From: Fusobacterium perfoetens | Lineage (GTDB): Bacteria; Fusobacteriota; Fusobacteriia; Fusobacteriales; Fusobacteriaceae | Direction: 5' to 3' | Length of the DNA: 38,668 nt | NCBI RefSeq assembly: GCF_021531475.1 | Contig: NZ_JADYTX010000020.1 | Coordinates: 1 to 38,668 of the forward strand | Part shown: in pieces, positions 1-6,433 of the stretch | How positions within the stretch are numbered: the first letter of the stretch is position 1 | Layout: the number at the start of each line of letters is the position of its first letter | Notes under the pieces: model-generated | What the model was told of the DNA's origin: nothing | What the model saw: the letters and a program-made list of their open reading frames with translations, nothing else | The model's database searches: none | Translations under genes and position numbers: made by a program

Positions 1-80
1 AATAACAGTATATTACATAAAAATTAAAATAGCTTAATAATTAAAAAATTATTATATAAATATTATACGAGGAGAGAAAA

Positions 81-713
81 TTGTTAGAAGAATTAAAAGA
101 GGCAAGTGAATATATTATTAAAAAAATAAAAGAGGAAGACCCACTTATTTTGGAGTTAGAGGAGTTTGCGAGAATCCATAATGTGCCTATCGTTACAAAA
201 GAGGTGGCAAAGTATCTTGAGTTTATGATAAAAACTCACAATGTGAAAAATATATTGGAGGTTGGTACTGCTATTGGGTATTCTGGTATCCTTATGGCTA
301 GACTTATTGAGAAAAATGGTGGGATACTAACTACTATCGAAATTGATGAGGAGAGATATAATCAGGCTAAAGAAAATTTTGCCAAGGCAGGTCTAACTAA
401 TGTAAAAATGATACTTGGGGACGCTACAGAAGAGATTGAAAAGCTAGATGATAACTTTGATTTTATATTTATCGACGCATCAAAGGGGCAGTATAAGAAA
501 TTTTTCGAGGATTCTTATAAAATGCTAAATGATAAGGGGATTGTCTTTATAGATAATATTATGTTTAGAGGGTATCTTTATAAGGAGTACCCAAAGAGAT
601 TTAAGACAATAGTTAGAAAATTAGATGAGTTTATAGACTACCTTTATGAAAATTATGACTTTACATTATTGGACTTTGGAGATGGTGTAGGGTTAATATA
701 CAAGAAATCATAA
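81..713 (+). CDS. SAM-dependent O-methyltransferase (YrrM/TrmR-like)
   Basis: A 210-residue class I methyltransferase. The SAM-binding glycine loop is visible as ILEVGTAIGYSG near residues 58-69, an acidic strand end TTIEIDEE follows, and the DFIFIDASKGQY motif near residues 126-137 is typical of the Methyltransf_3 (catechol O-methyltransferase-like) family. In Gram-positive bacteria this family includes YrrM/TrmR, which methylates 5-hydroxyuridine in the tRNA wobble position. Whether this protein acts on tRNA or on a small molecule cannot be told from sequence. The start is TTG at 81, chosen because GGAGAG lies five bases upstream and the family N-terminus fits. It is single and is followed by an intrinsic terminator. 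Confidence 0.85.
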   Translation: MLEELKEASEYIIKKIKEEDPLILELEEFARIHNVPIVTKEVAKYLEFMIKTHNVKNILEVGTAIGYSGILMARLIEKNGGILTTIEIDEERYNQAKENFAKAGLTNVKMILGDATEEIEKLDDNFDFIFIDASKGQYKKFFEDSYKMLNDKGIVFIDNIMFRGYLYKEYPKRFKTIVRKLDEFIDYLYENYDFTLLDFGDGVGLIYKKS

Positions 714-749
714 TTTTTTAAAAAGATTAAATATGCTTACTTAAAAATA

Positions 750-780
750 AAAAACCTAGATTAATTTCTAGGTTTTTATT
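750..780. terminator. Intrinsic terminator, probably bidirectional
   Basis: An AAACCTAGA / TCTAGGTTT stem with a short loop, A-run before and T-run after. It lies 40 bases behind the O-methyltransferase stop. Confidence 0.8.
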
Positions 781-820
781 TTTTAAAAAAAGTTTATTTT
801 GAATGTCTAAATAAATTCCA

Positions 821-955
821 TTATTTATTTAATTCTTCTTTTCTCTTTCTTATAAGCTCTTCAAACTCTTCCAAATCTTCAAGCGTAGAATAATTATTTA
901 TAAAAGTTCTTGAAGTAGAACGATAAGAACTTTCACTTGACTTTTTCGATATAAT
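821..955 (-). pseudogene. C-terminal remnant of an unknown protein
   Basis: On the minus strand an open frame of about 41 codons without a start codon runs to a TAA at 821-823. Its end reads like a charged helix (STLEDLEEFEELIRKRKEEL). No Shine-Dalgarno sequence or start is present and the frame is closed upstream, so it looks like the tail of a deleted gene. I do not recognise the family. It lies between the terminator and a decayed antisense-RNA gene and may belong to the same lost locus. Confidence 0.3.
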
Positions 956-1024
956 TCAAATACCCAATGAATTTGAACATATTTTAATAAGGACTCTTAA
1001 ATTTTTTAGGAGTTCTTTTTTTAT
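933..1024 (+). ncRNA. Decayed copy of the antisense RNA gene seen at 1833-1936
   Basis: The block starts with the same TTGACTTTTT (-35) as the unit at 1833, keeps the ATAATT of the -10, a CCAATGAATTTGAACAT segment equivalent to CCAAGTAATTCAAACAT of the other copy, and ends in a GGACTC...GAGTTC-type hairpin with a T-run. About ten bases are missing between -35 and -10, leaving a seven-base spacer, so the promoter should be dead. No peptide ORF matching the segment remains next to it. I infer an orphan relic of a type I antitoxin RNA. Confidence 0.45.
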
Positions 1025-1036
1025 TGTTAAAAACAC

Positions 1037-1065
1037 TTGACTACGTATTTAATACGTGTTATAAT
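1037..1065 (+). promoter_or_regulatory. hicAB promoter with palindromic operator in the spacer
   Basis: TTGACT (1037-1042), a 17-bp spacer, and TATAAT (1060-1065). Most of the spacer is a perfect palindrome ACGTATTTAATACGT (1043-1057) centred at 1050. Its position between -35 and -10 is where a HicB-type autorepressor would bind; the binding itself is inferred. Confidence 0.8.
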
Positions 1066-1082
1066 AAATGTGAGGTGGTTGA

Positions 1083-1262
1083 ATGAGCTCAAAAGACCTT
1101 ATGAAACTACTTAAACAGGACGGTTGGTATCTTGATAGAGTTAAGGGAAGTCATTATCAATTTAAACATCCTACTAAAAAGGGATTGGTAACACTTCCAC
1201 ATCCTCGAAAAGATTTACCACAAAAGACTGTTGAAAGTATTTTCAGACAAGCGGGACTATAA
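1083..1262 (+). CDS. hicA: HicA-family mRNA interferase toxin
   Basis: A 59-residue protein with the complete HicA fold signature: N-terminal helix SSKDLMKLLKQDGW, the active-site segment VKGSHYQF with the catalytic histidine at residue 24, then the strand KGLVTLPHPRKDLP and a closing helix. HicA enzymes bind double-stranded-RNA-like folds and cleave mRNA. The ATG at 1083 follows GAGGTGG by four bases. The gene lies directly behind the palindromic promoter and 40 bases ahead of hicB, the usual toxin-first order. Function is a family inference; length and His are normal, so it is probably intact. Confidence 0.9.
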   Translation: MSSKDLMKLLKQDGWYLDRVKGSHYQFKHPTKKGLVTLPHPRKDLPQKTVESIFRQAGL

Positions 1263-1302
1263 AGTCCTGCTTACCTCATATTTTATAAAAGGATGTGATA
1301 AT

Positions 1303-1701
1303 GTGAATATAACTTATCCAGCAATTATAACACACGAAGATGATACTTTTTATATAGGTTTTCCAGACTTTGAAGATGAATATTTTGGAACTTTTGGAGA
1401 AACTTTTGAAGAAGCAATTCAAATGGGAAAGGAATATTTGACTTTGACATTGGAGAGTTTCGAGGAAGAAAAAAAAGAATTTCCAAAACCTAGTTTAATA
1501 TCTGATTTAAAAAATAAGTTAAATAAAAATCAAGAAATAGTTTATATAAGTATGAACTATGAATATGAAAAATCTTTAGTAAAAATATCTTATGTTAAGA
1601 AAACATTAACTATTCCTACATATCTTGATATTTTAGCAAAAAATAAAAATATTAATTTTTCACAAGTTTTACAAGAAGCTTTAAAGAAAAAATTGCTTTA
1701 A
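1303..1701 (+). CDS. hicB: HicB-family antitoxin
   Basis: From GTG 1303 the protein is 132 residues. It opens with NITYPAIITHEDDTFYIGFPDF, the degraded RNase H-like HicB domain (ThHicB type), followed by the typical GETFEEAIQMGKEYL helix. The C-terminal 40 residues (TYLDILAKNKNINFSQVLQEAL) look like the DNA-binding extension used for autorepression of the palindrome at 1043-1057. The frame is open back to 1231, but family alignment and AAAAGGATG just upstream favour GTG 1303. HicB binds and blocks HicA. Confidence 0.85.
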   Translation: MNITYPAIITHEDDTFYIGFPDFEDEYFGTFGETFEEAIQMGKEYLTLTLESFEEEKKEFPKPSLISDLKNKLNKNQEIVYISMNYEYEKSLVKISYVKKTLTIPTYLDILAKNKNINFSQVLQEALKKKLL

Positions 1702-1832
1702 AAAACAGATATTTAATAATTATGATTTTACACTAAAGGGCATACATTGGAGATAGGTTGGTCTAATTTATAAAACTAAATAATTAGAAAAATCCAATAT
1801 TTTTTAGCTGAACTAGTCATAACAAACCCCAC

Positions 1833-1861
1833 TTGACTTTTTTGATGAAATAAGTTATAAT
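1833..1861 (+). promoter_or_regulatory. Promoter of the antisense RNA
   Basis: TTGACT (1833-1838), a 17-bp spacer and TATAAT (1856-1861). No plus-strand ORF follows before the terminator at 1891-1936, so it should drive only a short RNA of about 70 nt. Confidence 0.75.
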
Positions 1862-1867
1862 TTAAGT

Positions 1868-1936
1868 ACCAAGTAATTCAAACATTTAAAAATAAGAACT
1901 TTAGAATTTATTTTTCTGAGTTCTTATTTTTTTTAT
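1868..1936 (+). ncRNA. Candidate type I antitoxin (antisense) RNA
   Basis: Expected transcript from the promoter at 1833-1861 to a perfect 10-bp terminator stem AATAAGAACT / AGTTCTTATT (1891-1900 with 1919-1928) and a T-run. Two regions match opposing small ORFs on the minus strand. Its 5' part CCAAGTAATTCAAACAT (1869-1885) is the complement of the first six codons of the 35-residue ORF (2166-2182), 16 of 17 positions identical and the 17th a G-U pair in RNA. Its 3' part (1908-1936) overlaps the last codons of the 39-residue ORF. Facing transcripts that pair at a start region and share a terminator are the layout of par/Fst-type type I toxin-antitoxin loci. Toxicity and expression are inferred. 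Confidence 0.65.
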
Positions 1937-2027
1937 CTTTATACCACTTATATAATTTATAAGAATATTCAACAGTTTTTCCTATTAAAACAAATATAAG
2001 AAGTCCGTGCCAAATTTTATCACTCAT
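1908..2027 (-). CDS. Small membrane peptide, 39 residues; candidate type I toxin
   Basis: The ATG at 2027 follows AGGAGG by seven bases, an unusually strong Shine-Dalgarno sequence. The peptide has one hydrophobic segment (WHGLLIFVLIG) followed by an aromatic and very basic tail (YKLYKWYKDKKNKN), typical of small membrane toxins that insert with a positive cytoplasmic end. Its last codons overlap the antisense RNA at 1868-1936. It lies 47 bases behind a 35-residue ORF on the same strand, with which it shares an aromatic KLYKWYK / KLIYQLTKW-like stretch; the two may be diverged duplicates. I do not recognise a named family. Confidence 0.6.
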   Translation of the reverse strand: MSDKIWHGLLIFVLIGKTVEYSYKLYKWYKDKKNKNSEK

Positions 2028-2074
2028 TCTTTTACCTCCTCTTTTATTTTTTAGAGGGGAAGGGAGGAAAGGGC

Positions 2075-2182
2075 TTATTGCCCCTTGTACCTCTTTACAA
2101 AGTTTCTAACCCACTTAGTAAGCTGATAAATCAACTTAATGGTTTCCACTAGTGTAAGTATCTTCCCAAGCAATTCAAACAT
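2075..2182 (-). CDS. Small amphipathic peptide, 35 residues; candidate type I toxin
   Basis: The ATG at 2182 follows GGGGAGG (2194-2200 on the minus strand). The peptide is a single amphipathic to hydrophobic helix (LLGKILTLVETIKLIYQL) with a basic, tryptophan-containing end (TKWVRNFVKRYKG). Its first six codons are the exact region that the antisense RNA at 1868 can cover, which would block initiation. A minus-strand promoter lies upstream at 2217-2245. The size and charge also resemble leaderless bacteriocins, but the antisense gene makes a type I toxin the better reading. Not in any family I can name. Confidence 0.6.
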   Translation of the reverse strand: MFELLGKILTLVETIKLIYQLTKWVRNFVKRYKGQ

Positions 2183-2216
2183 ATTTGTTTTATCCTCCCC
2201 TCTTGTATATATCATA

Positions 2217-2245
2217 TACAGTAATATAAATAAAATCAAGAGTTT
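2217..2245 (-). promoter_or_regulatory. Promoter of the small-peptide mRNA
   Basis: Read on the minus strand: TTGATT, a 17-bp spacer, then TATGAT, ending about 17 bases before the GGGGAGG ribosome site of the 35-residue ORF. Coordinates are hand-counted and may be off by a base or two. Confidence 0.55.
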
Positions 2246-2298
2246 TTTAATAAAGTTATTTTTAATTTAAGGTATTTTCTTTTGGGAAGGAAAAAAGA

Positions 2299-2326
2299 AA
2301 AAGCCTAGAAATCAATCTAGGCTTTT
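2299..2326 (-). terminator. Intrinsic terminator behind the 47-residue ORF
   Basis: AAAGCCTAGA / TCTAGGCTTT stem; on the minus strand it is followed by a T-run. It ends the transcript of the ORF at 2352-2495 and keeps it apart from the antisense locus. Confidence 0.75.
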
Positions 2327-2351
2327 ATATATTAATAATATTATAAACTAA

Positions 2352-2495
2352 TTAAGACATACGGTGCATAAAATGGTTGTCCATATTCTTTTTATAAGAA
2401 ATCTCGTCCATATAACGTAGATATTCTTTAGCATAAGGAATTACAACAGTAGGAATTAAAATCAATGCGATAATGATAAATAAAAGTGTCAACAT
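2352..2495 (-). CDS. Small single-span membrane protein, 47 residues
   Basis: The ATG at 2495 follows GGAGAG by six bases. The first 20 residues (MLTLLFIIIALILIPTVVIP) form one strongly hydrophobic span, followed by a charged, Met/His-rich cytoplasmic-type tail ending HFMHRMS. It has its own terminator and lies among other mini-ORFs on the same strand. I cannot assign a family. The real ribosome site, codon pattern and terminator make it a likely expressed gene rather than noise. Confidence 0.55.
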   Translation of the reverse strand: MLTLLFIIIALILIPTVVIPYAKEYLRYMDEISYKKNMDNHFMHRMS

Positions 2496-2637
2496 ACTAT
2501 CACTCTCCTTTATGAAGCAATTTATTTACATATATATTATATATCTTTTTTGTGGTGAAGTCAACTGAAAAATATAATTTTTAGTCAATAGATATTAAGG
2601 GTTAGTCTTTTTAATTTTGAGGGATAAATAAAAAATT

Positions 2638-2853
2638 GGGGCTGTTGCATTTTTTATTAAAAAGAATATAGATTAAAAATTACGGAAATTATGGAGAAAA
2701 ATTAGATTTATAAAGCGACATTGAATGCTAAAAATCACAACTGTTTGAGCGTAGCGAGTTTTGTGATTTTAGTGAGATGAGCTTTAAATAAATCAATTTT
2801 TCGTAATCTGCAGTAATTTTTAATCTTATATCTCTTAAATTTGCAATAGCCCC
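2638..2853. repeat. Dispersed palindromic repeat, copy 1 (216 bp, complete)
   Basis: Begins GGGGCTGTTGCA and ends TGCAATAGCCCC, a 12-bp terminal inverted repeat with one G-U-type mismatch. In the middle, in minus orientation, is the hairpin AAATCACAA / TTGTGATTT around a conserved loop (AACTCGCTACGCTCAAACAG). It is nearly identical to the copy at 37221-37434 over its whole length. It fills most of the 2496-2918 gap and may also act as terminator for the minus-strand genes at 2919-4631. No ORF lies inside, so it would be a non-autonomous element. Confidence 0.75.
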
Positions 2854-2918
2854 GAAATTATAATTTAGCAAGATAGCTTAGCAATATTTTGTATTTAGAC
2901 TAGAAAAAATAAAATATT

Positions 2919-3065
2919 TTAAATTTTTAATATATAATATTTTATAACTAAACCAACAGTTAATAGCCCTGCTAAAGCTCCTAAAATCTTTTGATATTTA
3001 TTTTCACTTCTTAAAACTATAAAGGACATATAAATACCTGCAATGATTAATCCTATTTTTGACAT
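2919..3065 (-). CDS. Small two-span membrane protein, 48 residues
   Basis: The ATG at 3065 follows CGGAGG by five bases and begins only 12 bases behind the ABC-F stop, so the two genes should share an mRNA. Residues 4-18 (IGLIIAGIYMSFIVL) and about 27-45 (ILGALAGLLTVGLVIKYYI) are hydrophobic, separated by a short polar turn (RSENKYQK), giving a hairpin membrane topology. No family recognised. Confidence 0.6.
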   Translation of the reverse strand: MSKIGLIIAGIYMSFIVLRSENKYQKILGALAGLLTVGLVIKYYILKI

Positions 3066-3077
3066 TGTTCCTCCGTA

Positions 3078-4631
3078 TTAAACAATCTTAGTTGTCCAGT
3101 CCTCTACGTTCCAAACCTCTGTCACTACGTCCATATAGAAATCAGGTTCGTGGCTTACAAGGACAACAGTTCCCTTAAACTCTCTAACAGCTTTTTTAAG
3201 CTCCTCTTTTGCGTCAACGTCCAAATGGTTTGTAGGCTCGTCAAGGACTAAAAGGTTTGCCTCTCTGTTCATCAGTTTGCAAAGACGAACTTTTGCATTC
3301 TCTCCCCCAGATAAAACTCTCATTTGGCTAGTGATATGGTCACGTGTCAAACCACATTTAGCAAGGGCAGCACGAGCCTCTTGGTTTGTAAAGTGAGGAA
3401 ACTCGTTCCAAATCTCATCAAGGGCAGTTGTAGTTGTAGCAATCTCCTCTTGTTCAAAATATCCTATCTCCAAAAATTGTCCGTGTTCTACCTCTCCAGA
3501 GAATGGTTTTAATTTTCCAAGGATTGTCTTAAGTAAAGTAGATTTTCCAAGACCGTTAACCCCTTTAATAGCAATCTTTTGGTTACGTTCTATTGTAAAA
3601 TTAAGTGGTTTTGTAAGTGGCTCGTTGTAACCGATAACCAAATCCTTAACAGTGATAACTTCACGGCTAGGAGTACGTGCCTCTTTAAACTCGAAAATTG
3701 GTTTTGGTTTCTCTCTAGCAATCTCGATAATATCCATTCTGTCTAGTTTTCTTTGACGGTCTTTTGCAAGGTTAGTGGTAGCAACACGAGCTTTGTTTCT
3801 GGCAATAAAATCTTTTAAATGCTCGATTTCTTTCTGTTGCTTTTTGTATGCTTGTTCTATCTGTCTTTTCTTAAGTTCGTACATCTCTTGGAATTGATAA
3901 TAATCTCCAGAATATCTTGTTAAAGTTCCCGAGTCCATATGATAGATTACGTTAATAACAGAGTTTAGGAAATCTATATCGTGAGAAACCAAGATAAATG
4001 CGTTTTCGTAATTTTGTAAAAAATTTCTAAGCCAAGCTATATGATTTTCGTCAAGAAAGTTTGTAGGCTCGTCTAGTATCAGTATCATTGGGTTTTCAAG
4101 TAGAACCTTTGCAAGTAAAATCTTTGCCCTTTGTCCCCCTGAAAGCTCAGTAACATCTTTGTCAAGACCGATATCCATTAGCCCTAATCCACTAGCATAT
4201 TCTTCGATTTTTGAATCAAGTGAGTAAAAATCTCCACTGTCCAAAATAGTTTGAATGTCCCCAACTTCTTCCATAAGAGCGTCCATCTCCTCTGGAGAAC
4301 AATCAGCCATTTTGTCATAAAGTGTCATCATTTCTTTTTCTAGCTCGAACATATGGTTAAATGCAGAACGAAGAATGTCCCTTATACTTTTTCCTTTTTC
4401 AAGGGTGCTGTACTGGTCAAGATAACCAGTGGTAATGTGGTTACACCATTCGATTTTTCCAGCATCTGGCATAAGTTTACCAGTTATGATATTTAAGAAA
4501 GTAGATTTTCCCTCTCCGTTTGCCCCTACAAGCCCAACGTGTTCCCCTTTTAAAAGACGGAAAGACACGTCGTCTAAAATCTGTCTTGCACCAAATCCGT
4601 GACTGACATTATTTACATCTAATATACTCAT
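3078..4631 (-). CDS. ABC-F family ATPase
   Basis: 517 residues with two ABC domains and no membrane spans. First domain: Walker A GANGEGKST (36-44), signature LSGGQRAK, Walker B ILILDEPTNFLD. Second domain: Walker A GVNGLGKST, signature LSGGENAK, Walker B LLVLDEPTNHLD. Between them is a basic, helical linker (about residues 240-310) of the kind that reaches into the ribosome in ABC-F proteins. These are soluble translation factors acting at the E-site; some give antibiotic resistance, others rescue stalled ribosomes. The subfamily cannot be fixed by eye. The 48-residue membrane protein follows immediately. Confidence 0.9.
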   Translation of the reverse strand: MSILDVNNVSHGFGARQILDDVSFRLLKGEHVGLVGANGEGKSTFLNIITGKLMPDAGKIEWCNHITTGYLDQYSTLEKGKSIRDILRSAFNHMFELEKEMMTLYDKMADCSPEEMDALMEEVGDIQTILDSGDFYSLDSKIEEYASGLGLMDIGLDKDVTELSGGQRAKILLAKVLLENPMILILDEPTNFLDENHIAWLRNFLQNYENAFILVSHDIDFLNSVINVIYHMDSGTLTRYSGDYYQFQEMYELKKRQIEQAYKKQQKEIEHLKDFIARNKARVATTNLAKDRQRKLDRMDIIEIAREKPKPIFEFKEARTPSREVITVKDLVIGYNEPLTKPLNFTIERNQKIAIKGVNGLGKSTLLKTILGKLKPFSGEVEHGQFLEIGYFEQEEIATTTTALDEIWNEFPHFTNQEARAALAKCGLTRDHITSQMRVLSGGENAKVRLCKLMNREANLLVLDEPTNHLDVDAKEELKKAVREFKGTVVLVSHEPDFYMDVVTEVWNVEDWTTKIV

Positions 4632-4672
4632 TAAAAAAACCTCTCTATTAAAATTTATTTATAAGTTAAACA

Positions 4673-4710
4673 TTAAAAAAACTTTTGTCAAGAGTTACCC
4701 TAACAAAAGT
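4673..4710 (-). terminator. Intrinsic terminator behind the PH-domain gene
   Basis: ACTTTTGT / ACAAAAGT stem (4681-4688 with 4703-4710) followed on the minus strand by seven T. It separates the PH-domain gene from the ABC-F gene. Confidence 0.75.
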
Positions 4711-4769
4711 ATTTAGTTAAAGACTAGTTATTATACCATATTTTTCGGTTAAAATAAAGAGTGAAATAT

Positions 4770-5147
4770 TTAGATAAGTTTGTTAGTTAAATATCTTCCA
4801 ACCTCTCTTATATCCAAACCTTTGATAAATTGAATCTCCACTCCAGAAAGTCCAGATACCCAAAGTTTTAATTCTGATTCTAGGTCAAAAGTCCCTGAAG
4901 TTTCCACTGAAAAAGATGAGATTTTTGAATAAGGGATAGTGTGGAAATCAACTTTTGTCCCCATTAAACCTTGTACATTTATTATTAAAACTCTTTTGTT
5001 TGTGAATATAAGTCTATCTCTTTTGGCGATATATGAAAGTTCTACATATTCCCCTTCCGCTAACATATCTCCAAATTTTCCCATTGCTTTGCTAGGTTCG
5101 ATTTTTTCCCATAAAACAACTGAAATTTTACTTGCCTCTGCTCCCAT
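4770..5147 (-). CDS. Bacterial PH-domain protein (PF08000-type)
   Basis: 125 residues made almost entirely of one bacterial pleckstrin-homology-like fold. After a short N-terminal helix comes GEYVELSYIAKRDRLIFTNKRVLIINVQG, the strand pair in which TNKRVL is characteristic of bPH_1/YvbH-type proteins, then the strand IPYSKISSFSVETSGTFD and a C-terminal helix (IREVGRYLTNKL). No enzymatic residues are evident. The role of these domains is poorly known. The ATG at 5147 follows AGGAGG by six bases. Monocistronic, ended by the terminator at 4673-4710. Confidence 0.8.
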   Translation of the reverse strand: MGAEASKISVVLWEKIEPSKAMGKFGDMLAEGEYVELSYIAKRDRLIFTNKRVLIINVQGLMGTKVDFHTIPYSKISSFSVETSGTFDLESELKLWVSGLSGVEIQFIKGLDIREVGRYLTNKLI

Positions 5148-5237
5148 AATATACCTCCTACTTTGTTTGGTTAATATATTATACTATTTGGGGAGGAAAA
5201 AAACAATGAGAAATATTGATTTGCTAAGTGGAGTGTA

Positions 5238-5266
5238 TTGACAAATATCAACTTTTGGAGTATAAT
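5238..5266 (+). promoter_or_regulatory. Promoter of the abiF leader RNA
   Basis: Consensus TTGACA, 17-bp spacer, TATAAT. The start would be near 5273, some 85 bases ahead of the coding start, leaving a structured leader. Confidence 0.85.
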
Positions 5267-5272
5267 TTTAGT

Positions 5273-5337
5273 ATGATATAGACTTCTTCACACCTCTGAC
5301 TTTTTAGTTATGTGGCCCATGAGGGAGTCGCTTTTTT
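5273..5337 (+). ncRNA. Structured RNA upstream of abiF (abiF-RNA-like), with terminator-like end
   Basis: About 65 nt from the promoter at 5238 to a T-run at 5331-5337. By hand, CCTC (5293-5296) can pair with GAGG (5321-5324) while GACT (5298-5301) can pair with AGTC (5326-5329); the order is that of an H-type pseudoknot, and the last arm abuts the T-run. A conserved RNA upstream of abiF genes is known (abiF RNA motif), and AbiF proteins have been reported to be controlled by such a non-coding RNA. That this is the same class is inferred from position and form. Confidence 0.65.
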
Positions 5338-5356
5338 ATAAGGAGAGATTAGGACT

Positions 5357-6259
5357 GTGAATAATGATGCTGTTATAAAATTTATTAGCTCACAATTAAA
5401 ACCACCTACCACTTTTGAAAAACAGATAGAAAAATTAAAATCTAGAAATTTAACTATAGAAAATGAAGATTATGCTAAAGAAATTCTAAAAAGGGTAAAT
5501 TATTATTACATTACAGGATATTTACATGCTTTTAAAGATTTGAAAACAGATTGTTATATTGAGAATATAACGTTTAATAGAATTTATAAAATAATAAAAT
5601 TTGATATGAGATTAAGAAGTGTTTTTATGTATGCTATGGAAATACTAGAAAGAAATTTAAAAACATCTGTTGCCTATCACTTTTCCCATAACTATCCAGA
5701 AGGAAATATTTCCTACTTTTTTGACAGAGACTTTACCGACAAAATAAAACATGCAAAATTTATAGAATACGTTAAGAAGAATATTGAAAATAATGGGGAT
5801 TTACCTTTTATTCAACATCATAAACAACACTATCAAGGGTATTATCCTATTTGGGTAGCAGTGGAGATATTTACTTTAGGAAATTTAGAAAATTTTTATT
5901 CTTTATTAAATACTCCTGTACAAAAAAAGATAGCTAGAGAATATGATTGCAGTAAGATGCAGATGGAAAACTGGATAGAGGCTATGAGAAGGTTTAGAAA
6001 TATGTTGGCTCACGATACTAGACTTTATAATTCTAAGGTGATATTTACTCCTCTTAAGAAAAAAGAGTGTAATATAACTACTAATAAGATATTTGATTAT
6101 GTATTGGTTATGAAATTTTTAATAATGGATAAAGATGAGTGGGATAATAAGATAGTACCAGATATTAAAAAAGTTTTTGAAGAATTTAAAGAGGATATAG
6201 ATATTAAATGTATTGGTTTTCCAGAAGAATGGGAAGAGATATTAAAAAATAATAAATAA
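5357..6259 (+). CDS. AbiF/Abi_2-family HEPN abortive infection protein
   Basis: 300 residues of the Abi_2 (AbiD/AbiF) family: the N-terminal TTFEKQIEKLKSRNL and ILKRVNYYYITGYLHAFK segments and the central FDMRLRSVFMYAMEILERNLKTSVAYHFS are hallmark stretches. Near the C-terminus RNMLAHD (R214 to H219) gives the R-x4-H ribonuclease motif of HEPN domains, so an RNA-cleaving growth arrest on phage infection is likely. GTG 5357 is preceded by AAGGAGAG with suitable spacing. It sits behind a structured leader RNA with its own promoter, and is followed by a terminator, making a self-contained toxin plus RNA unit. AbiF proteins are proposed relatives of the ancestor of Cas13. Confidence 0.85.
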   Translation: MNNDAVIKFISSQLKPPTTFEKQIEKLKSRNLTIENEDYAKEILKRVNYYYITGYLHAFKDLKTDCYIENITFNRIYKIIKFDMRLRSVFMYAMEILERNLKTSVAYHFSHNYPEGNISYFFDRDFTDKIKHAKFIEYVKKNIENNGDLPFIQHHKQHYQGYYPIWVAVEIFTLGNLENFYSLLNTPVQKKIAREYDCSKMQMENWIEAMRRFRNMLAHDTRLYNSKVIFTPLKKKECNITTNKIFDYVLVMKFLIMDKDEWDNKIVPDIKKVFEEFKEDIDIKCIGFPEEWEEILKNNK

Positions 6260-6269
6260 TTGCATATAT

Positions 6270-6310
6270 AGAGCTATTGCATTTTTATAAGGTTGCAGTA
6301 GCTTTTTTAT
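6270..6310 (+). terminator. Intrinsic terminator behind abiF
   Basis: AGCTATTGCA / TGCAGTAGCT stem with one G-U pair, followed by a T-run. The stem resembles the ends (GGGGCTGTTGCA...) of the dispersed repeat at 2638-2853 and may be a shrunken copy. Confidence 0.8.
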
Positions 6311-6318
6311 TTTTAATT

Positions 6319-6347
6319 TTGTAAGTAGGCAAAAAATATAGTATAAT
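6319..6347 (+). promoter_or_regulatory. Promoter of the hsdRMS operon
   Basis: TTGTAA (6319-6324), a 17-bp spacer and TATAAT (6342-6347), about 80 bases ahead of hsdR. Confidence 0.6.
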
Positions 6348-6433
6348 ATATTTATTAAAAGTTATTAAAAAAATATTAATTTTATATTCTTATATTGCTA
6401 AGGGAATATTTATAAAGGAAACGGGTGGATATT

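Noticed and set aside
1258-1300. Similarity between the hicA-hicB junction and 13435-13460 (AAGTCCTGCTTA ... AAAAGGATGT)
   Set aside because: Short and AT-rich; may reflect simple TCCT/AGGA hairpins rather than common origin.
5205-5240. An 11-codon ORF with GGGGAGG upstream
   Set aside because: Too short to support; its end overlaps the -35 of the abiF promoter. May be a chance site.
4939-5241. A 100-codon plus-strand frame opposite the PH-domain gene
   Set aside because: Shadow of the real minus-strand gene, whose family signature and ribosome site are clear.
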